DNA of 64,000 bases from Acinetobacter equi (GTDB taxonomy: Bacteria; Pseudomonadota; Gammaproteobacteria; Pseudomonadales; Moraxellaceae): NCBI RefSeq assembly GCF_001307195.1, contig NZ_CP012808.1:2976001-3040000 (forward strand), written 5' to 3'. The notes beneath the pieces were generated by a model. The model searched no databases. It was not told the DNA's origin and saw only the letters and a list, made by a program, of their open reading frames with translations. Of this stretch, positions 34,038 through 43,398 are shown piece after piece. The first letter of the stretch is position 1. Each line of letters starts with the position of its first letter. The position numbers and the translations under genes are program-made.

Positions 34038-35282
34038 TTAAGGTAATAAACGTTCACGTTCCCAAAGTGATTCAATTGTTTCGCGTTCACGAATCAAATG
34101 AGCCTGAGAACCATCAACCATCACTTCTGCTGCACGACCACGACTATTGTAATTAGAACTCATGACAAAGCCATAAGCACCTGCACCAAGTACCGCCAAC
34201 ACATCATTTTCTTGAATAGCAAGCTGACGCTCTTTTCCAAGGAAATCACCAGTTTCACAGATAGCACCCACAACATCCCACTCTTTTTTTTCTGTATCTG
34301 TTCGTGGTGTTACTTCTTGAATATCCATCCAAGCTTCATATAAAGCAGGACGAATTAAATCATTCATTGCCGCATCAATAATGGCAAAGTTACGGTGATT
34401 TGTTGGTTTAAGTAGATCAACTTTCGTTAGTAATACCCCAGCATTTGCAGAAATACTACGACCGGGTTCCATATAAACTTTTAAGCCTAATTTTTCTAAA
34501 GCAGGTTTTAAAGCATTGGCATATTCTTCAACTGTAGGAGGAACTTCATCTTTATAAGTCACACCTAAACCGCCACCAATATCAATATGTTTAAGCTCAA
34601 TTCCTAAAGCTTTTAATTGATCAATCATCACAATGACACGATCAAGTGCATCAACAAAAGGTTGTGTTTCAGTTAATTGAGAACCAATATGACAATCAAT
34701 ACCCACAATATCTAAATTAGGCAATGATGCTGCATATTGATAAGTTTCAAATACAGTATCTGAAGGAATCCCAAATTTATTTTCTTTTAAGCCAGTTGAA
34801 ATATAAGGATGCGTTTTAGCATCTACATCAGGGTTTACACGCAAAGAAATAGGTGCTTTTTTCCCAAGATGCGCTGCAACTTTTTGAATACGATCAAGTT
34901 CAGCATAAGATTCCACGTTAAAACATGCAATACCGACATTTAACGCTGTCTCAATATCAACTTCTGTTTTACCTAAACCTGAAAATACAATTTTAGATGC
35001 ATCACCACCTGCTTTAAGTACACGTGCTAATTCACCGCCAGTCACAATATCAAAACCAGCACCTAACTTCGCTAATACATTCAATACCGCAATATTTGAG
35101 TTAGACTTTACCGCAAAACATATTTGATGATCGATAAAGCTAAAAGCACGATCCATATCTAAGTAATGCTTTTCAAATGTTGCTTTTGAATAAACATAAA
35201 GTGGTGTGCCATATTGCTGCGCAAGCTGTTGTAATGAACATTGCTCGGCATGCAAAACCCCATTAATGCGGGTAAAACTCAT
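34038..35282 (-). CDS. lysA: Diaminopimelate decarboxylase
   Basis: LysA makes lysine from meso-diaminopimelate with pyridoxal phosphate. The preferred start (35282, [13 protein letters not shown]) gives 414 residues; the phosphate cofactor Lys is in [49 protein letters not shown] and [11 protein letters not shown] are the usual family motifs. An AAAGGGAT ribosome site stands at good distance from this start, and the longer frame from 35306 begins beside the lptM stop. It is the middle gene of lptM-lysA-dapF. Confidence 0.96.
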   Translation of the reverse strand: MSFTRINGVLHAEQCSLQQLAQQYGTPLYVYSKATFEKHYLDMDRAFSFIDHQICFAVKSNSNIAVLNVLAKLGAGFDIVTGGELARVLKAGGDASKIVFSGLGKTEVDIETALNVGIACFNVESYAELDRIQKVAAHLGKKAPISLRVNPDVDAKTHPYISTGLKENKFGIPSDTVFETYQYAASLPNLDIVGIDCHIGSQLTETQPFVDALDRVIVMIDQLKALGIELKHIDIGGGLGVTYKDEVPPTVEEYANALKPALEKLGLKVYMEPGRSISANAGVLLTKVDLLKPTNHRNFAIIDAAMNDLIRPALYEAWMDIQEVTPRTDTEKKEWDVVGAICETGDFLGKERQLAIQENDVLAVLGAGAYGFVMSSNYNSRGRAAEVMVDGSQAHLIRERETIESLWERERLLP

Positions 35283-35306
35283 GAATGTATCCCTTTCGTT
35301 GAACAA

Positions 35307-35552
35307 TTATGGTGTTGAAGTTGAAAATTCAGTAACGATAGCTTCTGAAACTGGTGTTGTCACAGCAGATGGAACAGACACATCTTGTTGCTGTTCTTGC
35401 TGATTTGATTTTTTCGCATCAGGATATATCAAGTATTTTGAGCGTTTATCGTAAGTTGGATCGTTCGGTAGCTGTAATGCTCCTGTTTGACCACAACCTA
35501 CAAGTACGCTACTTGTAACCAATAAACTCATGCAGCAAATGGCGAAACGCAT
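35307..35552 (-). CDS. lptM: LptM-like small lipoprotein (YifL family)
   Basis: The 81-residue product has a lipoprotein signal (MRFAICCMSLLVTSSVLVGC) followed by the motif GQTGALQLPND that marks the LptM/YifL family. In E. coli LptM helps the outer-membrane LptDE translocon to mature by aiding disulfide formation in LptD. The start at 35552 is chosen because the signal begins there; a longer frame from 35624 adds 24 residues that do not fit. The mature protein is short and rich in Gln and Ser. It directly precedes lysA, as it does in many gamma-proteobacteria. Confidence 0.88.
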   Translation of the reverse strand: MRFAICCMSLLVTSSVLVGCGQTGALQLPNDPTYDKRSKYLIYPDAKKSNQQEQQQDVSVPSAVTTPVSEAIVTEFSTSTP

Positions 35553-35641
35553 CTGACCACCTATAATAATATTATTGAGAAAGTATAACGTGATCACGAA
35601 CGTGACCAAAGTATTTAACGCCAAAGATTAGCTTTTGTGAT

Positions 35642-35673
35642 AAAAAAACGCCAGTTTTAACTGACGTTTTTCT
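35642..35673. terminator. Terminator of cycA
   Basis: AACGCCAGTTTT and its nearly perfect inverted complement AACTGACGTT form a stem flanked by A and T runs. Confidence 0.75.
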
Positions 35674-35687
35674 GTTTAAATCTTATA

Positions 35688-37100
35688 TTATTTCTTTTTA
35701 TAAAAACAAAAATAACAAATTAATAAAATAATAAACCAAATTGGGCTGATTTTAAGCGCTTGGAAGGTATCTGCCTCTAAAGACAAAACATAAATCATTG
35801 TGATAAAGAAAATAATCACAACCCAACAAGTGACCAAACCACCAGGCAATTTAAATTTCGATTTTGCGTGCAATTCTGGACGTGTTTTGTAATACACAAT
35901 ATAACTCCACATAATCATCAACCATACACAAATAAAAAATACAGTTGAAAGTGTCGTTGCTAATGTGAATGCCTTCACCGCATCAGGTACAAAATATTGT
36001 AATGCAGCACCACACAATAAACATAATGCTGAAAAATATAATGCATTAGCAGGTACAGCACGACTGTTTAATCGTCCAAAAACTTGCGGACCTTGCTTTT
36101 CTCGAGACAAACCAAACAACATTCGACTTGTAGAGAAAACTCCACTATTCATAGATGACATTACAGAAGAAAGCACCACTAAATTCATGATAATCGCAGC
36201 AGCAGCAATACCCGCCTGACTAAACAAATTTACAAAAGGTGAAATACTCGGATCAATTGCATTCCAAGGTGTTACAGACATAACAATCAACAATGCCAAT
36301 ACATAGAAAATAATGATACGAATAGGAATTGAATTTACAGCTTTCGGTAAGTTATGTTCAGGGTCTTTTGTTTCAGCAGCAGTTGTACCTACAAGCTCTA
36401 CCCCAACAAAAGCAAAAATTGCAATTTGAAAGCCTGCTAAAAATCCTAATGCACCTGTAGGAAATAATCCATCATAAGCCCATAGGTTAGTAAAGGATGC
36501 AACATGCCCTGCATCTGAAGTAAATCCAGTAAAAATCATCCAAGAACCAACAGCAATTAAGACAATAATTGCAATGATTTTGATCAGGGAGAACCAAAAC
36601 TCTAATTCACCAAACAATTTTACTGTAACTAGATTCAGCCCCATAATAAAAATAATGGAAGCAACACTGATCATTACACCTTCTTCTGGAGAAAAAGGTA
36701 GTCCACCATTAAAAAACTGTAAGTAATAAATAATTGCTGATAAATCTGCTATACCAATGGTGATCCAACATAGCCAATATGTCCAACCGACAAAATACCC
36801 TGCCCAAGGACCAATTAAGTCAGAACTAAAATCAATAAACGACTTATATTCAAGATTGGATAATAATAATTCGCCTAGCGCACGCATCACGAAAAAAATC
36901 ATAAATCCAATAATCATATATATCAGAACAATAGATGGTCCAGCTAAGCTGATGGTCTTACCAGACCCCATAAACAACCCTGTACCTATTGCCCCACCAA
37001 TCGCAATTAACTGTAAATGTCGATTAGATAAACTTCTTTCTAATTCACCTTTTTCAGCAGGCGAATTAACTTCTCGATCTGACACTCTTTCATTCACCAT
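35688..37100 (-). CDS. cycA: D-serine/D-alanine/glycine transporter CycA
   Basis: The 470-residue inner-membrane permease of the APC superfamily imports glycine, D-alanine and D-serine with protons. It has twelve hydrophobic segments. Its N-terminal part LIAIGGAIGTGLFMGSGKTI and then GELLLSNLEYKSFIDF are very close to E. coli CycA, which also has 470 residues. NSGVFSTSRMLFGLS in the middle is another family motif. The symbol is based on this similarity; a related amino-acid permease with another substrate remains possible. It diverges from the AGCS symporter gene, which also carries small amino acids. Confidence 0.85.
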   Translation of the reverse strand: MVNERVSDREVNSPAEKGELERSLSNRHLQLIAIGGAIGTGLFMGSGKTISLAGPSIVLIYMIIGFMIFFVMRALGELLLSNLEYKSFIDFSSDLIGPWAGYFVGWTYWLCWITIGIADLSAIIYYLQFFNGGLPFSPEEGVMISVASIIFIMGLNLVTVKLFGELEFWFSLIKIIAIIVLIAVGSWMIFTGFTSDAGHVASFTNLWAYDGLFPTGALGFLAGFQIAIFAFVGVELVGTTAAETKDPEHNLPKAVNSIPIRIIIFYVLALLIVMSVTPWNAIDPSISPFVNLFSQAGIAAAAIIMNLVVLSSVMSSMNSGVFSTSRMLFGLSREKQGPQVFGRLNSRAVPANALYFSALCLLCGAALQYFVPDAVKAFTLATTLSTVFFICVWLMIMWSYIVYYKTRPELHAKSKFKLPGGLVTCWVVIIFFITMIYVLSLEADTFQALKISPIWFIILLICYFCFYKKK

Positions 37101-37404
37101 TCACGCAATAAGTGCGACAAATTAACGCAAAACGCACGAAATTCAAAAGTAAAATTTAATTGTTATTGAAATTCCAATTAATTATGGAAATTAATTCATT
37201 TTTCTTATATCTATTATCTCAATTTAAGTCGTTCTTTTTTTGTACATAAAATATAAAAAACCTTGAAAGCAAAGTTAAACTGTGTAAAAAATAATCTTAT
37301 AAATTTTGATATGAATAATAATTTTACGGATTGCCAATCATGGCACAACGATTGCTTAAAAAATTAAGCCATCACAACAATCAGGATGAAAAGAAGAATC
37401 AACT
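37101..37404. other. Divergent spacer between cycA and the AGCS gene
   Basis: This 304-bp region is AT-rich and carries the promoter of cycA (position not clear) and the sigma-54 promoter of the symporter gene. The stretch AATTCCAATTAATTATGGAAATT at 37168-37190 is a partial inverted repeat that could bind a regulator. Confidence 0.45.
37341..37356 (+). promoter_or_regulatory. Sigma-54 promoter of the AGCS symporter gene
   Basis: TGGCACAACGATTGCT fits the -24/-12 consensus TGGCAC-N5-TTGC exactly, and lies 49 bp before the ATG. It implies RpoN-dependent, probably nitrogen-linked control by an enhancer-binding protein such as NtrC. Confidence 0.8.
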
Positions 37405-38760
37405 ATGCAAAATTTACAATCTTTTATGGAAACATTAAGCGGTTGGGTCTGGGGTCCTTATATGCTTGTACTCATTGTTGGTACAGGGATTTTCCTGACT
37501 TTCCGCCTTTTGTTTTGGCAATTTAGGATGTTGCCTTTAGCGTTTAAACAAGTCTTTAGCAAACATAAAGGTGAAAAAAATCAACAAGGTGATATTTCAC
37601 AATTTGCTTCATTAATGACAGCACTCTCTGCAACAATTGGAACGGGTAATATTGCTGGTGTTGCAACAGCATGTGTTCTAGGTGGTCCAGGTGCTGTATT
37701 TTGGATGTGGATGACTGCTCTATTTGGAATGGCAACTAAATATGGTGAAGGGGTTTTAGCGGTTAAATATCGAATAAAAAATGAAAAAGGAGAAATGTCT
37801 GGCGGTCCAATGTATTACATTGAACGTGGTTTAAAATGGAAATGGTTAGCCATTATTTTTGCTCTTTTTGGTACGCTTGCTTCTTTTGGTATTGGAAGTT
37901 CAGTTCAATCCAATACCGTTGCTCTTACTGTGGAACATAGCCTACATATCGACACTTGGATTACAGGTATTGTAATTACTGTTTTTTCCGCATTGGTTAT
38001 TTTAGGCGGGATTAAATCAATTTCTAAAGCTTCATCCATTATTGTTCCATTTATGGCAATTGGCTATGTAGCTGGTGGCATAATTATTATTTTAAATAAT
38101 TTAGAACTTGTAATGCCTGCACTAGAACTCATTTTTAAAGATGCATTTACAGGTGAAGCAGTTGCTGGTGGAGCTGTTGGTGCTGCAATTCGTTACGGTG
38201 TTGCTCGTGGTGTATTTTCTAATGAAGCTGGGATGGGGTCTGCACCAATTGCGGCAGCTGCTGCAAAAACAGATCACCCTGCTCGACAAGGATTAGTCTC
38301 AATGACAGGTACTTTTATTGATACCATCATTGTATGCTCAATTACGGGCATTGTTTTAGTTATGGGCTTTATTATCGCAGGAAATTCTTTCGGTGATTCA
38401 ACAGGTGCTGTACTCACAACAAAAGCATTTGACCAACTATTACCAGGTTTTGGTGGTTGGGTTGTTACATTTGGTGTAGTTTTCTTTGCCTATTCAACTA
38501 TTTTAGGTTGGTGCTACTACGGTGAAAAATGCTGTTCTTACTTATTAGGTGAAAAGTTCGTTCTGCTATACCGCATTATCTATATCATCTCTGTCTTTAT
38601 TGGATGTGTAGCAACACTCGATCTTGTTTGGTTATTCGCTGATATATTTAATGGACTGATGGCTGTACCAAACTTAATTGCTTTATTATTGCTTTCAGGT
38701 GTGATTGCAAAAGAATCTAAAGACTTTATTGCGAAACGAAAATCTGGCGAACTCTACTAA
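37405..38760 (+). CDS. Sodium:alanine/glycine symporter (AGCS family)
   Basis: The 451-residue protein is a membrane symporter that imports alanine or glycine with Na+. The N-terminal part has LSGWVWGPYMLVLIVGTGIFLTFRL. SATIGTGNIAGVATA and GGPGAVFWMWMTALFGMATKYGEG are the AGCS signatures, and VFSNEAGMGSAPIAAAAAKTDHP is also typical. Around ten membrane helices are visible. It has a near-perfect sigma-54 promoter, which fits use of amino acids as a nitrogen source. It converges on the phnX operon, with a terminator between. Confidence 0.92.
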   Translation: MQNLQSFMETLSGWVWGPYMLVLIVGTGIFLTFRLLFWQFRMLPLAFKQVFSKHKGEKNQQGDISQFASLMTALSATIGTGNIAGVATACVLGGPGAVFWMWMTALFGMATKYGEGVLAVKYRIKNEKGEMSGGPMYYIERGLKWKWLAIIFALFGTLASFGIGSSVQSNTVALTVEHSLHIDTWITGIVITVFSALVILGGIKSISKASSIIVPFMAIGYVAGGIIIILNNLELVMPALELIFKDAFTGEAVAGGAVGAAIRYGVARGVFSNEAGMGSAPIAAAAAKTDHPARQGLVSMTGTFIDTIIVCSITGIVLVMGFIIAGNSFGDSTGAVLTTKAFDQLLPGFGGWVVTFGVVFFAYSTILGWCYYGEKCCSYLLGEKFVLLYRIIYIISVFIGCVATLDLVWLFADIFNGLMAVPNLIALLLLSGVIAKESKDFIAKRKSGELY

Positions 38761-38809
38761 AATATAATTTCATATTAATAAATAGTCACTTCATTGAATC
38801 ATAAATACG

Positions 38810-38837
38810 CCGACTTGAAGCATCAAGTCGGTTTTTA
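38810..38837 (+). terminator. Terminator of the AGCS symporter gene
   Basis: CCGACTTGA pairs with TCAAGTCGG around AGCA and is followed by TTTTT. Confidence 0.85.
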
Positions 38838-38852
38838 ACTTTAATTACCAAA

Positions 38853-39680
38853 TTAATAGTTTTGTGGCATCTCACCACGCTTCAATCTTTCATTAATGTC
38901 ATCAATAACATTTGGTAATTCTGCAATCGTATCGATAAAATAATGTGGTCGAGATGCCTCAAATAAGTGTTCAATTCGAAGACGCTCCTCATTCAATTTA
39001 TTTTCATCTAACCTTTTATATTCCTCATAGGTTAATCCTAAAGCATTTCCAGAACACGTTAAAGCAACTGTCCACATTCCAGCACTTCGTCCCTCCAAAA
39101 TACCAGGCCATGTATCATCAACTTTTACACATGCAGCAACATCACTAATACCTAATGAAATTACATTTTGTAGAGATTGAGCTGGATAAGGACGTCCATT
39201 TGGAACTTCATCCGTTGCAACAACACAGTCTGGTTCATATCCATTTCGAGCTGCTAACTCTACAACTTTATCCATAACAACTTTAGGATATCCAGAACAA
39301 GTTCCTATTTTTAATCCTTTAGATCTTAAATTGGAAATAGTATCTAGGGCTCCTGGTATTAAAGCAGAATGTACTGCAATTTTTTCTATTTGTAAGGGCA
39401 TAAATCGATTATAAATTGCCGTCACATCATCATCAGTTGGAAGTCGACCAAATTTTTCACGATATCGTTCTGCAATTTCAGGAATATTACATAACGTCCG
39501 AATGTGATCCCATTTCCCCATTCCCATAGGACCTCGTGATTCTTCTAAAGAAACCTCGATACCAAACTCACGAAAAGCCTCAACAAAAATTTGGGTAGGT
39601 GCAAATGAACCAAAATCCACCACCGTCCCTGCCCAATCTAAAATTACTGCTTGTAATTGATCTGGTTGATCATATTTCAT
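38853..39680 (-). CDS. phnX: Phosphonoacetaldehyde hydrolase (phosphonatase) PhnX
   Basis: PhnX cleaves the C-P bond of phosphonoacetaldehyde to acetaldehyde and phosphate. It is an HAD-family enzyme. The nucleophile Asp is in [11 protein letters not shown] and the Schiff-base Lys in MGMGKWDHI, both diagnostic of phosphonatase rather than other HAD enzymes; [20 protein letters not shown] is a further signature. The start at 39680 ([10 protein letters not shown], 275 residues) follows a GGAG site; an ATG at 39692 overlaps this site. It is the last gene of a four-gene operon with a LysR regulator, an OPA-type transporter and an Fe-type alcohol dehydrogenase. The usual partner PhnW (aminoethylphosphonate transaminase) is not in this window. 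Confidence 0.93.
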   Translation of the reverse strand: MKYDQPDQLQAVILDWAGTVVDFGSFAPTQIFVEAFREFGIEVSLEESRGPMGMGKWDHIRTLCNIPEIAERYREKFGRLPTDDDVTAIYNRFMPLQIEKIAVHSALIPGALDTISNLRSKGLKIGTCSGYPKVVMDKVVELAARNGYEPDCVVATDEVPNGRPYPAQSLQNVISLGISDVAACVKVDDTWPGILEGRSAGMWTVALTCSGNALGLTYEEYKRLDENKLNEERLRIEHLFEASRPHYFIDTIAELPNVIDDINERLKRGEMPQNY

Positions 39681-39717
39681 AAAAAACTCCATTTAAACAC
39701 ATTAAAACGATCTATTT

Positions 39718-40584
39718 TTAATCTATTGCATAATGCTGAAATACTTCAGATATCATTTGACGATCCTTTCTTAAATTTAAGCAACACAAGCGATATTCAA
39801 TATAAAAAGGATGACCAGTAAACTTAATTGGCTGAAGATTTAGCATGTCGACAAATTCTATTTCAGAGACAAAACCTATTCCGCTTCCTTGTGCAATTGC
39901 ATAGAAAATTGCTTCACGGCTATTCATTTGCATAACACTATTTAATTTAATGTTTCGTTCGTGACATATATTTTCAACTTGGACACGAGTTTGAGATCCT
40001 TCTTCCCTTAAAATAATTTTCTCATGCTGAAGTTGTTCAAGAAAAACTTCTTTTTCCTTTGCCCAAGGATGATCTTCTCGAACTACAGCAACAATTGGAT
40101 AGCGCTTATAAACTTGTGTATATAAATCCGCTTCAAAATTTGATCTTGCCAATATTGCAATATCTATATCAAAGTTTCGTAACCGAGTAATTGTCTCAGT
40201 TGCAGAATAAAATGATGTTTTAAAATCAATTGTCGGATACTGCATCCTTAATTCATGCGTCAATTCCATAGCAATAGGTGGAGAAACTGCACCTATGCGA
40301 AACATCCCTACTTTTTTCTGCTGAAAACTTTGTAGTAAATGAATTGCCTCCTCTTCTAACTTAAATAATGGTTTTGCTATTTCATATAATTTTTGTCCAG
40401 CCAAACTCATTTCAACCGTATTTCCATTCCGATGAAATAATTCAACCTTAAATACTTTCTCTAATGCTTTGACTTGTTCACTGACCGTGGGTTGACCAAT
40501 ACTCAAATATTCAGCTGCTGTTGTAAAACTCCCTTTATAAGCCACAGCATAAAATGAACGTAACCACTTATGATATTGATGCAT
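39718..40584 (-). CDS. LysR-family regulator of the phosphonate operon
   Basis: The 288-residue protein has an N-terminal winged helix-turn-helix (about 5-65, LRSFYAVAYKGSFTTAAEYLSIGQPTVSEQVKALEK). The LysR substrate-binding domain (about 90-285) follows, with VGMFRIGAVSPPIAMEL and REAIFYAIAQGSGIGFV. It lies inside the operon with spacers of 25 and 38 bp to phnX and the transporter gene. It most likely activates this operon in response to a phosphonate or phosphonoacetaldehyde. The exact effector is not known. Confidence 0.88.
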   Translation of the reverse strand: MHQYHKWLRSFYAVAYKGSFTTAAEYLSIGQPTVSEQVKALEKVFKVELFHRNGNTVEMSLAGQKLYEIAKPLFKLEEEAIHLLQSFQQKKVGMFRIGAVSPPIAMELTHELRMQYPTIDFKTSFYSATETITRLRNFDIDIAILARSNFEADLYTQVYKRYPIVAVVREDHPWAKEKEVFLEQLQHEKIILREEGSQTRVQVENICHERNIKLNSVMQMNSREAIFYAIAQGSGIGFVSEIEFVDMLNLQPIKFTGHPFYIEYRLCCLNLRKDRQMISEVFQHYAID

Positions 40585-40622
40585 TAGTCAATTCCCTCCA
40601 TAAAAACTAAATGTTGATTTTT

Positions 40623-41921
40623 TTATCGTCTTACAAACAAAGCAACAAAAGCACTACAAGCACAGGCAATCGTCACAATCATAAAAATTAGAGATGTATT
40701 ACCTGTCATGTCTAATACACTACCAATTAGTGGCTCTGCCAATCCTGCAAATAAATATGATGCAAAATTCATAACCCCAGTTGCAGTACCTGCTCGTTTA
40801 GCACCTGCTAAATCTGGACACAATGCCCAAAAACTAGAGGCTGGACCATAGACAAAGAAGCCACATAAAAATAAAGCACCAATTGCAACAGAACTATATG
40901 TAGGAAGTGTCCACATCCATAAACTTGTAATAGCACCTAAAACCATATAAAGAATAATGGCTAAATAACGTTTCGATCCAAATAATCTGTCAGAAACCCA
41001 TCCATTAGTTAGTGCACCAACAGCCATTCCAACTGGTAATGCAACGGTAATCCAGATAGGATCAATCCCCGCATCTCCTGATTTCCAATTCGAACCTAAA
41101 AAATGCACAGGAACCCAAATAATCAATCCATAACGTGCCGCATTTTGAAATCCTAATGACACTGCCGCAATTAAAAGCTTTACATTCTTTAATATTGCTT
41201 TATAACGTTGCCACGATGTTTCTTCTACATCACCTGCTAATTCTTGAGCTTTATCTTCTTCATTTGCAACACCAGTATTTTCTAGCGGTTTAAAACCAAG
41301 ATCTTCTGGTCGTTCACGTGCAACAAAGAAAAATAAAATACCTCCTGCCAACATAAGTAAAACTGGTAAACGGAAAATCCATCTCCATTCCAACTGAAAA
41401 ACTTCAATTACAACAACAGAAGTTACATACGACAAAATGGATGCACAACCTGCTGCAAATACATAAAATCCATATACTTTTCCACGTTCAGAAACACCCC
41501 ACCAATTTGAAAGTAAACGGCTTCCTGGTGCCCAACCTAGAGCTTGTAAATATCCATTTGCAGCCCATGGAATAATTAAACTAAAAAAACCACTTGCAAA
41601 ACTTACAATCCAATTCGCACCACAGGAAAGTACTGCTCCTGTTGTCATAATACGGCGGCCTCCAAATTTATCCGCCAAATTTCCATTAATTGCTTGCCCA
41701 ATAGCATAAGCCCACAACATACTTGCAGAAATCCATCCTAGAGCTGCACTACTTAACCCAAATTCTGCTTGTATACCAGGTATGGCAAAACCAAATGTTT
41801 GTCGACCTGTATAAAAAAATAGATAACAAAACATTGCAGCAAATAACATTCTCCACTGTGCACGTCGAAATGCTGGTGTATTATTATCAGCTAATGGTAT
41901 TGAATATTGTGTTCGTTCCAT
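40623..41921 (-). CDS. MFS transporter of the organophosphate:Pi antiporter type
   Basis: The 432-residue membrane protein has twelve hydrophobic segments. It matches the OPA group (GlpT, UhpT, PgtP): YTGRQTFGFAIPGIQ in the first part, ANGYLQALGWAPGSRLLSNWW in the middle. OPA antiporters carry phosphorylated compounds in exchange for phosphate. In this operon the likely cargo is a phosphonate, such as 2-hydroxyethylphosphonate or 2-aminoethylphosphonate; this is inferred from context. The usual phosphonate ABC importer (PhnCDE) is not present in the window. Confidence 0.85.
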   Translation of the reverse strand: MERTQYSIPLADNNTPAFRRAQWRMLFAAMFCYLFFYTGRQTFGFAIPGIQAEFGLSSAALGWISASMLWAYAIGQAINGNLADKFGGRRIMTTGAVLSCGANWIVSFASGFFSLIIPWAANGYLQALGWAPGSRLLSNWWGVSERGKVYGFYVFAAGCASILSYVTSVVVIEVFQLEWRWIFRLPVLLMLAGGILFFFVARERPEDLGFKPLENTGVANEEDKAQELAGDVEETSWQRYKAILKNVKLLIAAVSLGFQNAARYGLIIWVPVHFLGSNWKSGDAGIDPIWITVALPVGMAVGALTNGWVSDRLFGSKRYLAIILYMVLGAITSLWMWTLPTYSSVAIGALFLCGFFVYGPASSFWALCPDLAGAKRAGTATGVMNFASYLFAGLAEPLIGSVLDMTGNTSLIFMIVTIACACSAFVALFVRR

Positions 41922-42013
41922 GATTCTTATCCTTATTATATAAATACGCGCAAATCCTTTATAAATAGGAAAATATAAAGATCCTCTTATTTTTTCCTAC
42001 AAGATAATGCTTT

Positions 42014-43105
42014 TTAAGAAAGAGAAACTCCTATAAAGTTTTTTCCTCGTGCTCCTTGCATCGCATAATTGATCATCTCCATTTGCTCGTCTGCATATAC
42101 CCCATAATCACAAAACTCTGTTTTAACATCTAAGCTATGTAAGAAATTCAATAATTGTGTCTGAGCATCTTCTAAACTATTTCCGAACATTTTTTTAAAG
42201 ATTTGATCTCTTGATTTACTCTTACCCCAAGCAAGTCCTAATACATAAGGCAATGTAAATGAGCATGCAATTCCATGGGCTAATCCATACCTCAATGTCA
42301 TCTCATAAGAAATCGAATGAGCTAACGCAGTCTTTGTATTCGAAAATGCAATCCCTGCTTTTAAAGCTGCTAATGCCATTTTTGAACGTAAATTTTCATT
42401 CAATAAATCTTGAGATAATTTAGGTAAACAATCCAAAATATCTTCAATAGCAGAGATTGCAAAAATATCTGAAACTGGATTTGAATTAACATTCCAAATA
42501 GACTCTAAAGCATGTGATAAAGCATCTAAGCCTGTTGAAATTGTAATTGCTCTAGGAACAGTTAACATTAAATCTGGATCAATAATTGCAACTTTTGGCC
42601 ATGTACAATCCAAATGCAAAGAGTATTTTTTTTGTTCTTTACTATCCCAAATTGTTGCCCAAGGTGTTACTTCACTGCCTGTTCCTGCAGTCGTTGGAAC
42701 AGCGATTAATTTTTTATATTTTGTAGGTGTAAACTTTTTCCCTGTTACTAAAGGTTCAAGTAACTCTTCAAATTTTTTTGATTCTGTTCCAACAATAAGT
42801 GCCTTTGCTGTATCAATTGAACTTCCGCCACCAATTGCTAGAACAGTATCGCAATCTTCAAATTTCTCCCAAAAATATTCATATATTTCTTTGAGTTGAA
42901 TTACATCAGGATTAGGTTGAACATTTTGAATTATATGAACCAACCGATCTCCCAATAACAGCTTAATTTTCTCAATTAACCCTAAACTTTCAGCTTCAGG
43001 AAAAGTAACCAAAGTTACTGTCTCGTTTTCAGTTAACTCTTTTAATTTACAAAGAGATCCTTTCCCAAAGTATGTAGTCACAGGATTATAAAAAGTATCG
43101 ACCAT
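42014..43105 (-). CDS. Fe-dependent alcohol dehydrogenase, probable phosphonoacetaldehyde reductase/hydroxyethylphosphonate dehydrogenase
   Basis: The 363-residue protein belongs to the iron-type alcohol dehydrogenases. The NAD-binding part has AIGGGSSIDTAKAL and PTTAGTGSEVTPWA. The metal ligands are in STGLDALSHALESIW and in HSISYEMTLRYGLAHGIACSF. The family includes phosphonoacetaldehyde reductases (PhpC, FomC) that join phosphonoacetaldehyde and 2-hydroxyethylphosphonate. As first gene of the operon with PhnX it most likely oxidises 2-hydroxyethylphosphonate to phosphonoacetaldehyde, or removes the aldehyde. The specific substrate is inferred from context. Confidence 0.85.
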   Translation of the reverse strand: MVDTFYNPVTTYFGKGSLCKLKELTENETVTLVTFPEAESLGLIEKIKLLLGDRLVHIIQNVQPNPDVIQLKEIYEYFWEKFEDCDTVLAIGGGSSIDTAKALIVGTESKKFEELLEPLVTGKKFTPTKYKKLIAVPTTAGTGSEVTPWATIWDSKEQKKYSLHLDCTWPKVAIIDPDLMLTVPRAITISTGLDALSHALESIWNVNSNPVSDIFAISAIEDILDCLPKLSQDLLNENLRSKMALAALKAGIAFSNTKTALAHSISYEMTLRYGLAHGIACSFTLPYVLGLAWGKSKSRDQIFKKMFGNSLEDAQTQLLNFLHSLDVKTEFCDYGVYADEQMEMINYAMQGARGKNFIGVSLS

Positions 43106-43178
43106 GATGATTTTACGCCTCCCTTTTAAACGTATTTCATAGTCAATCCTATTTATCTTTTAGACAAATCGATTAATT

Positions 43179-43213
43179 ATCAGTTAACATTGATTAAACC
43201 ATTAACAACTGAT
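43179..43213. promoter_or_regulatory. Inverted repeat before the phosphonate operon
   Basis: ATCAGTT (43179-43185) and AACTGAT (43207-43213) form an inverted repeat, with TTAAC and GATTAA words in between. It is 74 bp upstream of the dehydrogenase start and a candidate site for the LysR regulator. Confidence 0.4.
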
Positions 43214-43398
43214 TTATATTATTTTTTTACAAGAAAACCACCTGTTTTTTAATCACAATAGTCACTAAAATAGACATTTTTCCTGCGAAAAATAAAAGTA
43301 AATATATTCAATCTATAAAAACATTTCAGGATTTTTTTTTCATAAAAAACAACTTCAGCTGTATGCTGTATATAAATTTTATCTGCTTTTAAAATAAT

